Source: a virus. Taken from it: DNA of 44,351 nucleotides. The stretch covers positions 1 through 44,351 of IMG/VR virus record IMGVR_UViG_3300043119_000970. One strand, 5' to 3'. Made by a program: the position numbers and the translations under genes. This document shows, in pieces, positions 8,016 to 16,465 of this stretch. The notes under the pieces are model-generated. The model saw only the letters and a program-made list of their open reading frames with translations, was not told where the DNA came from and searched no databases. Numbering within the stretch: position 1 is the stretch's first letter; each line of letters begins with the position of its first letter.

Positions 8016-8369
8016 ATGTATGAAATAGATAATCTGGAACAGTTTATCCAAGCAGAAGTAAAAAAGCAAATAGAGAAAGTTCAAATCAACATGGGGGATC
8101 GAAATAAGTTTACCACCGGTAGATACGGAGAAGTCAGAAAGAAATTTAGAGATGAACTTAGATTCGGAAAATTTGATGGAGGGTTCTTCGAGCACAAGAT
8201 ATTAGAAGCCTTTAAGGAGATTGCTAAAGCAGATGTAGGACTCAGTTATATGAGTAAAGCCACAGAAGCTGATTTTGAGAAGATGGCGGATGTATTTGAA
8301 GTCATTGCAGAAGCCTATTTGAATTATAAAAAAAGTCAAACCAACAAACACGAAAGTGAGGAAAGATAG
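8016..8369 (+). CDS. Hypothetical protein
   Basis: This is a 117-residue charged protein. The start ATG 8016 was chosen because GGGGGCGATT (8003-8012) precedes it; the open frame extends upstream into the polymerase gene without a ribosome site. It is predicted mostly helical, with a conserved-looking GRYGEVRKKFRDELRFGKFDGG stretch in the middle and an acidic-hydrophobic C-terminal helix. No family is recognised. It is followed immediately by a small zinc-binding protein in the replication module. Confidence 0.6.
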   Translation: MYEIDNLEQFIQAEVKKQIEKVQINMGDRNKFTTGRYGEVRKKFRDELRFGKFDGGFFEHKILEAFKEIAKADVGLSYMSKATEADFEKMADVFEVIAEAYLNYKKSQTNKHESEER

Positions 8370-8543
8370 ATGATTTCAAAAGAATACGGTAAGTGCATTT
8401 TGAGTTGTGACATATGCGGAGAAAAAACTGGCGAAGAATATGAGAGTTTTCAAGATGCTTTAGACGCCAGAGAAGACATCGGGTGGAAGAGCAAGAGGGT
8501 CGAAGGTGAATGGCTAGATATTTGCCCTGAATGTATCGAGTAG
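8370..8543 (+). CDS. Small zinc-ribbon-like protein
   Basis: A 57-residue protein begins at ATG 8370, directly abutting the preceding stop codon and preceded by GAGGAAAG. Two cysteine pairs, CDIC (residues 13-16) and CPEC (about 52-55), lie at either end and could bind one zinc ion. Between them is SFQDALDAREDIGWKSKRV. Similar short proteins occur in Firmicutes phages, but no role is known. It is inside the replication operon. Confidence 0.6.
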   Translation: MISKEYGKCILSCDICGEKTGEEYESFQDALDAREDIGWKSKRVEGEWLDICPECIE

Positions 8544-8588
8544 GACTGAGCACACAAATCGCATGAAATAAAAAAGAAGGAGGACGCC

Positions 8589-11042
8589 ATGAAATTTACT
8601 ATTTCAACAGGCAATAGCCGTAAAGATATTCTCTGGAAAGAGCAGACGGTGTCCTGGGATGAGTTTGCAAAAAGGCTCTCCCAAACCACCGTCACCAGCG
8701 AAACCCAAGAAGAGTACCGAAAAATGAAGAAGTATCAGCAGGACAACGTAAAAGATGTGGGTGGCTTTGTAGCGGGTCAGCTTAAAGACGGAAGAAGGAC
8801 CAAAGCCAGTGTCATCAATCGCTCCATGTTAAGTCTTGATATGGACCATGCAGATGACGCGGTGGTTATAGCTGAGAACATGGAGATGCTCTATGGATAT
8901 GCAGCAGTAGTTTACTCCACTCACAAGCACACACCGGAAAAACCAAGACTTAGATTGATCATCCCACTATCAAGAACAGTGACCGCAGATGAGTATCAGG
9001 CGGTCAGCAGAAGGATTGCAAAAGAAATCGGGATAGAACTATTCGATGATACCACCTACGAGCCAAACCGGCTCATGTACTGGCCAAGCACATCAAGCGA
9101 CGGAGAGTATTTCTTTAGGGAAGTCAAAGGGAGTTTCTTAAACCCTGATAGCATCTTAAAGCTTTACGATAACTGGCAGGACTCATCAATGTGGCCGGTG
9201 TCATCAAGACAATCCAAACTCATTGATAGGCTGATGAAAAAGCAGGCGGACCCCATCAGAAAGGAAGGGCTGATCGGTGCTTTCTGCAGGACTTACACCA
9301 TTGAAGAAGCCATTGAGACGTTTCTTTCAGACATCTATCAGCCAAGTGTGATGCCTGAGCGTTACGACTATATCCCGGCGGATTCCACAGCAGGTGTTGT
9401 CATCTACAGCGGAAAGTATGCCTACTCTCATCACGCGACGGATCCAGCATGCGGTTATCTCTGTAATGCCTTTGACCTAGTGAGGATCCACCGATTCGGT
9501 GAACTAGATGAAGGCGCGGATGAAAGGAAGCAACTTCCCTCAGTAAAGGCCATGCTTGAGTTCTCTGCGACAGATGAAAAAGTAAAAAGACAGCTAGCAA
9601 AAGAGCGGGAAGATGAGATTAATAAAGAGTTTGAAGTGCTAGATGAAGAGGATTCTGAGAATCATCAGAGGAAAAGCTCTGGTGTCGATCAGGATGAGAA
9701 TGAAGTAGATCTCACCTGGCAGCTAGAACTCGAGGTGAACAAGAACGGAACGATCAAAGATACCCCGACCAATATTCTGACGATCATCAGGAAGGATCCT
9801 AGACTCCAAGGCGTGGCCTACAATCAGATGACTCATTTACTAGATGTCAACGGGAAACTACCTTGGAAACAGGTAAAACCAGGATGGAATGATTCGGACC
9901 TTGCCAATCTCAAGATGTATTTTGATAAGCATTACGGTATTTGGTCACCTGCAAAGATTAAGGATGCTCTCTTGACCGCAGCTTCAGAGAGGGTCTTTCA
10001 CCCTATTAAAGACTACTTAGAAGGACTGCCGGTTTGGGACGGAACTGAGAGACTAGATAGTCTACTTATCGACTATCTAGGTGCCGAGGATAACCCGTAC
10101 ACAAGGGCTGTGATGAGAAAGACCTTAGTTGCTGCTGTAGCACGAGTATACGAGCCAGGGACGAAATTTGATTATATTTTGGTTCTAAATGGGCCGCAGG
10201 GCATCGGGAAATCTACCTTCTTTGCAAAGCTCGGTGGAAAGTGGTTCTCGGACAGCCTAACAGTTTCAGATATGAGAGATAAGGCAGGAGCAGAGAAGCT
10301 TCAAGGTTACTGGATCCTAGAACTCGGTGAACTTGCAGGTCTTCGGAAGATTGACGTGGAGACGGTGAAGTCATTTATTACAAGGACAGATGACAAATTT
10401 CGACAAAGTTATGGCATCAATGTGGAAAGCCATCCAAGGCAAAGTATTATTGTCGGAAGCACGAATAGTACCAGCGGTTTCTTAAGAGACGTCACCGGAA
10501 ACAGAAGATTCTGGCCGGTAAGAGTTAACCACGGAATCAAAAAGGTCTGGGAGATGACGGACATCGATCAGATATGGGCAGAAGCCCTTGAACGATACAA
10601 GGTAGGTGAACCACTTATTCTCATCGGGGATGAAGTGAAGATGGCCTACGAAGAGCAGCGAGACGCCATGGAAGCTGATGACCGCGAAGGTTTAGTAGAG
10701 CAGTATCTTGAGAGACTACTTCCCGATAATTGGACCAAGATGGACATCTATGAACGACGAAGCTACCTGGCCGGTGAGAGTGAGTTTGGTGAATCTGTTC
10801 CTCAAGGAGTTAATCGAAGAGATCGAGTTTGCTGCCTAGAAATCTGGTGTGAGTGCTTCGGGAAGGAGAGAAATGCAATTCGCAGAGGTGATTCTTATGA
10901 GATTGAAGCAATCTTAATGAGAATTGGTGGTTGGAAGCGATATGAGGGCAATAAGAGAGGGAATATGAGATTCCCAATATACAACGCTCAAAGAGCATTT
11001 GTTAGAGAGGGATATGAGGATACTGAAGATGATAGCGATTAA
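8589..11042 (+). CDS. VapE-type phage primase-helicase
   Basis: This protein has 817 residues and two parts. Residues about 1-190 resemble the primase-polymerase-like N-terminus of phage replication proteins (SLDMDHADD, STHKHTPEKPRLRLIIP, YEPNRLMYWPS). Residues about 400-770 are the VapE/virulence-associated E ATPase: Walker A NGPQGIGKSTFFAKLGG (about 531-547), Walker-B-like WILELGELAGL, FITRTDDKFR, and GNRRFWPVRV. Such proteins prime and unwind DNA at phage or satellite origins. The start ATG 8589 follows AAGGAGGACGCC. It is directly upstream of a repeat-rich non-coding region, which fits an origin-acting protein. Confidence 0.88.
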   Translation: MKFTISTGNSRKDILWKEQTVSWDEFAKRLSQTTVTSETQEEYRKMKKYQQDNVKDVGGFVAGQLKDGRRTKASVINRSMLSLDMDHADDAVVIAENMEMLYGYAAVVYSTHKHTPEKPRLRLIIPLSRTVTADEYQAVSRRIAKEIGIELFDDTTYEPNRLMYWPSTSSDGEYFFREVKGSFLNPDSILKLYDNWQDSSMWPVSSRQSKLIDRLMKKQADPIRKEGLIGAFCRTYTIEEAIETFLSDIYQPSVMPERYDYIPADSTAGVVIYSGKYAYSHHATDPACGYLCNAFDLVRIHRFGELDEGADERKQLPSVKAMLEFSATDEKVKRQLAKEREDEINKEFEVLDEEDSENHQRKSSGVDQDENEVDLTWQLELEVNKNGTIKDTPTNILTIIRKDPRLQGVAYNQMTHLLDVNGKLPWKQVKPGWNDSDLANLKMYFDKHYGIWSPAKIKDALLTAASERVFHPIKDYLEGLPVWDGTERLDSLLIDYLGAEDNPYTRAVMRKTLVAAVARVYEPGTKFDYILVLNGPQGIGKSTFFAKLGGKWFSDSLTVSDMRDKAGAEKLQGYWILELGELAGLRKIDVETVKSFITRTDDKFRQSYGINVESHPRQSIIVGSTNSTSGFLRDVTGNRRFWPVRVNHGIKKVWEMTDIDQIWAEALERYKVGEPLILIGDEVKMAYEEQRDAMEADDREGLVEQYLERLLPDNWTKMDIYERRSYLAGESEFGESVPQGVNRRDRVCCLEIWCECFGKERNAIRRGDSYEIEAILMRIGGWKRYEGNKRGNMRFPIYNAQRAFVREGYEDTEDDSD

Positions 11043-11434
11043 AATCATTTGAATGAGTGAGCTGATTTATTTGAATGTGTAGTCTGAGGACTAGAAATAT
11101 GTAGTCTAACTTATGACATGTAGACTGGCAAGAGGTGAAAATGTGTAGTCTGATGTAGTCTGAAAATTCTCAGTCTACACCTTGTACTACAAGGCTAAAA
11201 CGGCTTACATCAAAGGGTTCAGTACGTTAGTAGTCTATGTAGGAGATAACTTAATTGATTAATTATTTTACTAGCAATAATAGTAATATAGCCTACATAC
11301 GCGCGTATAGGTTTTAAACCCTTCAGACTACAACTATAGACTACAAGGAAATGTTAGATGGACTAAACAATAGATATTTCTTCAGTGCTTAATAGGTACC
11401 TAAGTCAAAGGCAATAGAAATTGAGGTGATAGAG
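11043..11434 (+). repeat. Iteron-like TGTAGTCT repeats, possible replication origin
   Basis: No gene was found in this 390-base stretch. It holds the 8-mer TGTAGTCT in direct orientation at 11078, 11100, 11144 and 11154, and inverted (AGACTACA) at 11325 and 11338. Near-copies lie at 11119, 11172 and 11228. Between the clusters is an AT-rich segment (11250-11290). Repeats on both sides of AT-rich DNA, right after the primase/helicase gene, fit an origin. They could equally be operator sites for a regulator. Confidence 0.5.
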
Positions 11435-11725
11435 GTGACAGAAAAAGAACTTGAGCTGATGCTCGTAAAAGAAGTGAAAAGAAGAGGCGGTAGAGCCTAT
11501 AAGTTTATATCCCCAGGATTAAATGGGGTGCCTGACCGGTTGGTGCTAATGCCGGGAGGAAAGATGGGATTTGTTGAAGTGAAAGCACCTGGAAAGAAAA
11601 TGAGGCCAAATCAGATAAAGAGAAAAGGGGAGCTGGAGGAGCTAGGGGTTTTGGTTTATTGCCTGGATAGTCCAGCGGATATAGGAGGTGTGGTGGATGG
11701 GATTGCCGGAAGTTGTACTACCTAA
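11435..11725 (+). CDS. VRR-NUC domain nuclease
   Basis: This 96-residue protein is a stand-alone VRR-NUC (PD-(D/E)XK) domain: EKELELMLVKEVKRRGGRAYKF, GVPDRLVL, then FVEVKAPGKKMRPNQIKR, which gives the D...ExK catalytic set. Phage versions act as structure-specific or Holliday-junction-type nucleases. The start GTG 11435 is preferred because GAGGTG (11424-11429) lies five bases upstream; GTG 11426 is the alternative. It overlaps the SNF2 helicase gene, and the VRR-NUC/SNF2 pair is a standard module in Firmicutes phages. Confidence 0.88.
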   Translation: MTEKELELMLVKEVKRRGGRAYKFISPGLNGVPDRLVLMPGGKMGFVEVKAPGKKMRPNQIKRKGELEELGVLVYCLDSPADIGGVVDGIAGSCTT

Positions 11726-13115
11726 ATCAAGACTACCGTATCACCCTCATGAATATCAGACTCACTGCACAGAGTTCATTTTGGAGAAAAGCTCTGCAGG
11801 TCTCTTCCTAGATATGGGACTTGGAAAGAGTGTGATTACACTCACTGCACTTGTGGATCTACTCCACGATCGGTTTGAAGTATCCAAGGTCTTAGTGATC
11901 GCACCGCTTAGGGTGGCAAACACCACATGGCTGGATGAGGTTTTAAAGTGGAAGCATACAAAGGAACTTAGGGTTTCAAGGGTTCTTGGAAGTGCAAAGG
12001 AAAGAACCATGGCCCTATATAAAAAGGCGGATATCTACACCATCAATAGAGAGAATGTTCCGTGGATCGTGGAATTTTATAAAAATGAGTGGCCCTTTGA
12101 TATGGTCATCATCGATGAACTTTCAAGCTTTAAATCACCATCGGCTAAAAGGTTCAGAGCACTTAAGAAAGTCAGACACAAGATCAAAAGGATTGTAGGG
12201 CTGACTGGAACGCCAGCTCCTAATGGACTACTCGATATTTGGAGTCAGATTTATCTTCTTGATGGTGGCGAGCGGCTTGGAAGAACCTTCAGTGGATACC
12301 GCAGCAGGTATTTCCACCCACAGAAATATGTGAACGGTGGCATACCAACAGACTATGCGCTGAACGATGATGCAGAGGATAAAATCTACGACAAGATTTC
12401 TGATATTTGCATCAGCATGAAAGCTCTAGAGTATCTGAAGATGCCAGAGATCATCTTTAACAAAGTAGAAGTGGAGCTATCAGAAAAGGAAATGAAGCTC
12501 TACCGAAAGCTTGAACGAGATCTGCTACTTCCTCTTGAAGACAGTGATGTGGATGCCGCCAATGCAGCGGTGCTTTCCAACAAGCTCCTACAGATGTCAG
12601 GTGGAACAGTCTATGACGAGTATGGAGATGTACACCAGATTCACGAAAGAAAGCTGGATGCGTTAGAGGATCTTGTTGAAGCAGCTAATGGAAAACCGGT
12701 CCTGATCTACTACGGCTTCAGACATGAGCGTGACCGAATCAAAGAGAGATTTGATGCAGGAGACATTAACACCTCAGAGGACATTGCCAGATGGAACCGG
12801 GGGGAAATGAAGATAGCTCTCTGTCACCCGGCATCAGCCGGGCACGGACTTAACCTTCAAGAAGGTGGCTCCACCATCATTTGGTTTAGTGTTACCTGGA
12901 GCCTAGAACTATACCAGCAGGCTAATGCCAGACTATGGCGGCAGGGACAAAAGCATACGGTTGTGATCCATCACATACTGGCAAGAGATACGATCGACCA
13001 GCGAGTGATGATGGCGCTGGATAACAAAGACACGAGTCAGAACGCTTTAATCGACGCAGTAAAAGCGAGAATAGAGAACTTGAGAATTGGAGGTAATGAA
13101 AATGAGTGTAAATAA
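11697..13115 (+). CDS. SNF2-family DEAD-like helicase
   Basis: The protein has 472 residues. Motif I is DMGLGKSVIT (about 45), motif Ia LVIAPLRVANTTW, motif II IIDELSSFK, motif III GLTGTPAPNG. The C-terminal lobe has LIYYGFRHERDRI, GHGLNLQEG (motif V) and QQANARLWRQGQKHTV (motif VI). All ATPase motifs are intact. The start ATG 11697 has AGGAGGTG (11683-11690) six bases upstream. It overlaps VRR-NUC and the following gene. Phage SNF2 proteins probably remodel or unwind DNA during replication and recombination together with the neighbouring nuclease. Confidence 0.9.
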   Translation: MGLPEVVLPKSRLPYHPHEYQTHCTEFILEKSSAGLFLDMGLGKSVITLTALVDLLHDRFEVSKVLVIAPLRVANTTWLDEVLKWKHTKELRVSRVLGSAKERTMALYKKADIYTINRENVPWIVEFYKNEWPFDMVIIDELSSFKSPSAKRFRALKKVRHKIKRIVGLTGTPAPNGLLDIWSQIYLLDGGERLGRTFSGYRSRYFHPQKYVNGGIPTDYALNDDAEDKIYDKISDICISMKALEYLKMPEIIFNKVEVELSEKEMKLYRKLERDLLLPLEDSDVDAANAAVLSNKLLQMSGGTVYDEYGDVHQIHERKLDALEDLVEAANGKPVLIYYGFRHERDRIKERFDAGDINTSEDIARWNRGEMKIALCHPASAGHGLNLQEGGSTIIWFSVTWSLELYQQANARLWRQGQKHTVVIHHILARDTIDQRVMMALDNKDTSQNALIDAVKARIENLRIGGNENECK

Positions 13116-13533
13116 ATTTAATGCAGAAGGTTACTACGATCCCACGGTGTATGAAGCACTAACAAATCTCGAAAGAGAAGAAAAGCAAAGAAAGAAAAAG
13201 AAGATCGTGTTCATCTGCAGTCCCTTTGCTGGTGACATCGAAGGAAATATTAGACGAGCGAGAAGATATGGACGTTTTGCAGTGACTGAGAAAGTTGTAC
13301 CGATTATTCCGCATTTGATGTACCCACAGTTCCTAGAGGAAGACGATCCTGAAGAACGAAAACTTGGCATTGATATGGGGCTTGTACTTCTAAGTAAATG
13401 CCACGAGATTTGGGTCTTTGGGAACAGAATCTCATCAGGAATGAGTGTGGAGATTGCAAAGGCAAAGAAATGGAATATCCCAATCAGATATTTCACGAAT
13501 GAGTGTCTTGAGAAAGGGGGTCCAAAAGGGTGA
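13102..13533 (+). CDS. DUF4406-like protein (deoxyribosyltransferase-like fold)
   Basis: This protein has 143 residues. KIVFICSPFAGDIEGNIRRARRYGRFAV, then IIPHLMYPQFL, then LVLLSKCHEIWVFGNRISSGMSVEIAKA resembles the DUF4406/nucleoside 2-deoxyribosyltransferase-like fold. A nucleotide or nucleotide-sugar ligand is likely, and the exact reaction is unknown. The start ATG 13102 follows GGAGGTAATG; it overlaps the SNF2 gene by 14 bases. It sits in the replication module with other nucleic-acid genes. Confidence 0.7.
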   Translation: MSVNKFNAEGYYDPTVYEALTNLEREEKQRKKKKIVFICSPFAGDIEGNIRRARRYGRFAVTEKVVPIIPHLMYPQFLEEDDPEERKLGIDMGLVLLSKCHEIWVFGNRISSGMSVEIAKAKKWNIPIRYFTNECLEKGGPKG

Positions 13534-13757
13534 TCAAACGAGAGTGTTTTGCTTTTGCTGAGGACAAGTGCTCTGCCCTAAAGGCTCTTGAATGTGATGG
13601 GTGTAACTTCTACAAGTCTAGAGAAAGAGCTCATCAAGATCAGCAAAAGGTATTTCGAAGAATTAAGGGTCTGCATCGACAGGCGCGAGTAAACATCATT
13701 GAACTCTATTACAGAGGGAACATGAAACTGCTCGATGAAGTGGAGGAACGCAAATGA
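13530..13757 (+). CDS. Small Cys-rich phage protein
   Basis: This 75-residue protein starts at GTG 13530, overlapping the preceding stop, with AAAGGGGG upstream. Cysteines at residues about 6, 14, 22 and 25 (CFAFAEDKCSALKALECDGC) suggest zinc binding. The rest is a basic helix (RRIKGLHRQARVNIIELYY). It is encoded immediately before the late-regulator gene (4-base overlap). Its function is unknown. Confidence 0.6.
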   Translation: MIKRECFAFAEDKCSALKALECDGCNFYKSRERAHQDQQKVFRRIKGLHRQARVNIIELYYRGNMKLLDEVEERK

Positions 13758-14185
13758 ATGCTAAAGAGTATTTGAACCAAGCCTATAAACTAAACAATCG
13801 CATCAATAGCAAACTGGAACAGTTAGAAGTCTTGAAGAGCCTTTCGATGAAAGTGACTTCTTGCTTTTCAGATGTTAAAGTCATGCATTCAAAAAATGAG
13901 AAAAGTCAGATGGAAAAGAACCTAGTTCAAATCGTTGACCTTAGTGTTGAGATTAATGATGAGATCAATGAACTCATCAGGCTAAAATCAGAAATCGCTG
14001 AAACCATTCGTGAAGTGGATGATGTGAACTGTGAACTGTTACTCGTCAAGCGTTATATCAGTGGGAAGTCTTGGGAAGAGATCGCCGAAGAGATGCAGTA
14101 CAGTATCAGTGGCATCTTCAGAATTCATGGCGAAGCACTGAAGAAAATCAATAAGATTTTAAAGCGACAGAAGAAAAGTGTGTAG
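13754..14185 (+). CDS. Sigma region 4-like late transcription regulator (DUF1492/ArpU-like)
   Basis: The protein has 143 residues. The first ~100 form a long coiled coil (YKLNNRINSKLEQLEVLKSLS, INDEINELIRLKSEIAETI). The C-terminus is a sigma region 4-like HTH: CELLLVKRYISGKSWEEIAEEMQYSISGIFRIHGEALKKI. This layout matches the DUF1492/ArpU-type phage proteins encoded just before the packaging genes, which control late transcription. Three 10-base-phased TGTAGT repeats and an extended -10 element begin at its stop codon, a likely site of action. The start ATG 13754 overlaps the preceding gene. Confidence 0.75.
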   Translation: MNAKEYLNQAYKLNNRINSKLEQLEVLKSLSMKVTSCFSDVKVMHSKNEKSQMEKNLVQIVDLSVEINDEINELIRLKSEIAETIREVDDVNCELLLVKRYISGKSWEEIAEEMQYSISGIFRIHGEALKKINKILKRQKKSV

Positions 14186-14223
14186 TAAAATGTAGTGAAG
14201 TGTAGTTAGGAATCTGATATAGT
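14181..14223 (+). promoter_or_regulatory. Candidate activator-dependent late promoter
   Basis: TGTAGT occurs three times at exactly 10-base spacing (14181, 14191, 14201), so all copies face the same side of the helix. An extended -10 element, TG-A-TATAGT (14215-14223), follows 8 bases after the last copy. No good -35 hexamer is visible, which fits an activator-dependent promoter. The regulator gene just upstream is the natural candidate to bind. Inferred from sequence only. Confidence 0.5.
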
Positions 14224-14250
14224 ATATGATGTAAAGAAGAATAACGATGA

Positions 14251-14277
14251 AGCCCAGGGAAACCGCGGGCTTTTTTT
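14251..14277 (+). terminator. Intrinsic terminator after the early operon
   Basis: AGCCC pairs with GGGCT around a short internal loop, followed by seven T residues. It lies about 30 bases downstream of the candidate late promoter -10, so late transcripts must read through it, or it ends the early operon. Confidence 0.6.
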
Positions 14278-14293
14278 ATTGGGGGAAGAAACG

Positions 14294-14476
14294 ATGTCAG
14301 AGAAACTTTGCTCTTATGACCATTGCAGGTTAGAAGCTGAGCCTGATGATGAGTACTGTAAATACCATAGAAAGCTGAAGGAAATTGAGAAACTGGGACC
14401 TGACTGGCTCAATCAGTTGATCGAAGACATGAAACTCAAGATTAAAGAAAATGAAAGTGTGGGCTCTGGTCAGTAG
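14294..14476 (+). CDS. Small Cys/His hypothetical protein
   Basis: This is a 60-residue protein with start ATG 14294 after GGGGGAAG. Residues CSYDHC...CKYH (about 5-28) resemble a small zinc knuckle, and the same kind of motif (CNYPGC...CEKH) opens the HNH protein that follows. The C-terminal half is helical and acidic. Its position at the start of the packaging module suggests a DNA-packaging accessory role, which is inferred only from context. Confidence 0.55.
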   Translation: MSEKLCSYDHCRLEAEPDDEYCKYHRKLKEIEKLGPDWLNQLIEDMKLKIKENESVGSGQ

Positions 14477-14509
14477 ACTAGAGCTTTAAAATTTGGGGGG
14501 GTGAACTTG

Positions 14510-14878
14510 ATGCCCTGGAAACCAAAGAGCATCTGTAACTATCCTGGGTGTCAGTCGCTGACCCACGATAGATATTGTGAGAAGCATAAAAAAGAAATGA
14601 CAAGGGTTCAGAACGACAGGACCTCTAAGATGTACACTTATCAGTGGCGAAAGGCCAGCAAGGAGTTTCTTAAGAAGCATCCACTGTGTGTTCACTGCGA
14701 GAGAGATGGAAGAATCACTCCGGCAACAGAGGTGGACCACATCAAACCGCACGGAGGTGACCGGAAACTCTTCTGGAACAAAAACAACTGGCAGCCGCTA
14801 TGTAAAAGCTGCCACTCCAAGAAGACTGCTGAAGAAGATGGAGGCTTCGGAAATAATCCAAAACCCACGAGGGGGTAG
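14510..14878 (+). CDS. HNH endonuclease, packaging-associated
   Basis: This 122-residue HNH nuclease has CVHC (about 60-63), the catalytic EVDHIKPHGGD core, then NWQPLCKSCHSKKTAEEDGG. The paired CxxC motifs bind structural zinc. A second small zinc motif is at the N-terminus (CNYPGC...CEKH). In HK97-type phages such HNH proteins work with the large terminase in cos cleavage and are usually next to terS; here a 6-kb island separates them. The start ATG 14510 follows a run of G residues; GTG 14501 is an alternative. Confidence 0.88.
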   Translation: MPWKPKSICNYPGCQSLTHDRYCEKHKKEMTRVQNDRTSKMYTYQWRKASKEFLKKHPLCVHCERDGRITPATEVDHIKPHGGDRKLFWNKNNWQPLCKSCHSKKTAEEDGGFGNNPKPTRG

Positions 14879-15120
14879 GGGGTCTGAATCTCTACAGAAA
14901 GCCTGAAACGACAACGCGCCAGGGTCTTTTGTGAGAAATCGCAAAAATCGTAAGGGGGGTATATCCCAACTTTTCTTCGCAATATTCAAGGGGAGATAAT
15001 CTCCTGGAAATCGCATGAATAGTGGGATGTAGCGCCCGATGAATAAACAAGAAACTAAGTCAAACTGAATTCAGTACAACCTTGAAATATAGGTGTTTTT
15101 CAATAATATCTTATGAGTTT
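14879..15120 (+). other. Non-coding region, candidate cos/packaging site
   Basis: No gene is visible. Notable signals are a perfect 13-base palindrome GGAGATAATCTCC (14992-15004), the direct repeat GAAATCGCA at 14935 and 15007 (72 bases apart), and GGGGTATATCCC near 14956. Cos sites of HNH-containing HK97-like phages often lie beside the HNH gene, so this is a reasonable place to look, but nothing here proves cleavage. Confidence 0.3.
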
Positions 15121-15121
15121 T

Positions 15122-15151
15122 AGCCTATAGACCTCGGTCTAGGGCTTTTTT
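15122..15151 (+). terminator. Strong intrinsic terminator before the methyltransferase
   Basis: AGCCT and TAGAC pair with GTCTA and GGGCT around a CTCG loop with one bulged A, followed by six T residues. It lies at the left border of the cargo island. Confidence 0.75.
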
Positions 15152-15176
15152 AATGCCAAGAAACGGAGGAAAGCTG

Positions 15177-16442
15177 ATGAAACAGGACATGATTATAAGA
15201 AAAGTTCCGGTAACGGATATCAACCCGGCAGAGTATAACCCAAGAAAAGATTTAAAGCCCGGAGATCCTGCTTATGAAAAGTTGAAAAGGTCCATGACGG
15301 AGTTCGGGTATGTGGAGCCAATCATCTGGAATGAAGAGACGGGCAATATTGTCGGAGGCCATCAACGATACAAGGTGCTGGTAGCAGAAGGTCACACGGA
15401 AGTTGAATGTGTCATTGTTAAAATGAGTTCTGAAAGAGAAAAGGCTCTCAATGTTGCGCTAAATAAAGTCACAGGCGATTGGGAGTTTGAAGCTCTGGCA
15501 GATCTGATTAAAGATCTGGAAGCACAGGACTTCGATGTGACCCTTACCGGATTTGATGCTGCAGAGATTGAAGACCTCTTTAGCCAAGTTCACGATAAGG
15601 ATGCAAAAGATGATGATTACGATGTGAATAAAGCATTGGAGGAAGCTGCCTTTGTTAAACCGGGAGATGTATGGCTCCTCGGAAGACACCGTCTTCTTTG
15701 TGGCGATGCCACGAAACCTGAAGATGTAGAAAAGCTTATGGATGGGAAAAAGGCTAATCTAGTTCTTACGGACCCGCCTTATAATGTGGACTTCGAAAGT
15801 GCCAGCGGGCTTAAGATTCAAAATGATAAACAAGACAACGATACCTTCTATAGTTTCCTGCTTGCTGCCTTTAAGAACATGGCGGAGCATACTGCACCCG
15901 GAGGATCCATCTATGTCTTTCATGCAGATACGGAAGGACTTAATTTCAGGAAGGCCTTCATTGAGGCAGGTTTCCACTTAAGTGGTGTGTGTATCTGGAA
16001 GAAGAATTCACTGGTACTTGGAAGAAGTCCGTACAACTGGATCCATGAACCGATTCTCTTTGGATGGCTTAGAGGTGGAAAGCACAAATGGTTCACAGGA
16101 AGATCAGAGACCACCGTTTGGAACTATGACAGGCCAAAGAAGAATGGAGAGCATCCGACCATGAAGCCTGTGCCGCTTCTTTGCTACCCCATTAAAAACT
16201 CATCTCAGGTCAACGGAATTGTGATGGACCTCTTTGGTGGAAGCGGTTCTACTCTTATTGCCTGCGAGCAGATAGATCGGATCGCCCACACCTTGGAACT
16301 TGACCCCAAGTATGCCACCGTGATTGTGAAAAGATTTATCGAACAGGTCGGAACGGACAAAGATGTATATGTGCTTCGCGATGGTGAGAAAATTCATATC
16401 AGTAAAGTTGAAAAACCAGAGGAAGTCCAAGGTACAGAATAA
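15177..16442 (+). CDS. ParB-domain DNA methyltransferase (beta class)
   Basis: The protein has 421 residues. Residues 1-110 are a ParB/Srx-like nuclease domain (VTDINPAEYNPRKDL, GYVEPIIWN, VGGHQRYKVL). Residues about 160-410 are an amino-methyltransferase: motif IV TDPPYNVDF precedes motif I DLFGGSGSTLIAC, the order of beta-class N6-adenine/N4-cytosine enzymes. It probably modifies phage DNA against host restriction, using SAM. No partner restriction enzyme is encoded nearby. The start ATG 15177 is preferred because GGAGGA lies six bases upstream; ATG 15153 in the terminator tail has no ribosome site. Recognition sequence unknown. Confidence 0.9.
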   Translation: MKQDMIIRKVPVTDINPAEYNPRKDLKPGDPAYEKLKRSMTEFGYVEPIIWNEETGNIVGGHQRYKVLVAEGHTEVECVIVKMSSEREKALNVALNKVTGDWEFEALADLIKDLEAQDFDVTLTGFDAAEIEDLFSQVHDKDAKDDDYDVNKALEEAAFVKPGDVWLLGRHRLLCGDATKPEDVEKLMDGKKANLVLTDPPYNVDFESASGLKIQNDKQDNDTFYSFLLAAFKNMAEHTAPGGSIYVFHADTEGLNFRKAFIEAGFHLSGVCIWKKNSLVLGRSPYNWIHEPILFGWLRGGKHKWFTGRSETTVWNYDRPKKNGEHPTMKPVPLLCYPIKNSSQVNGIVMDLFGGSGSTLIACEQIDRIAHTLELDPKYATVIVKRFIEQVGTDKDVYVLRDGEKIHISKVEKPEEVQGTE

Positions 16443-16465
16443 AATACAATATTTACCTCTTAATT

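Noticed and set aside
11043-11434. CRISPR array
   Set aside because: The repeats are only 8 bases long, in both orientations and irregularly spaced; no cas genes are present.
14688-14906. Frame overlapping the end of the HNH gene
   Set aside because: It has no ribosome site, and the HNH frame shows the catalytic motifs.
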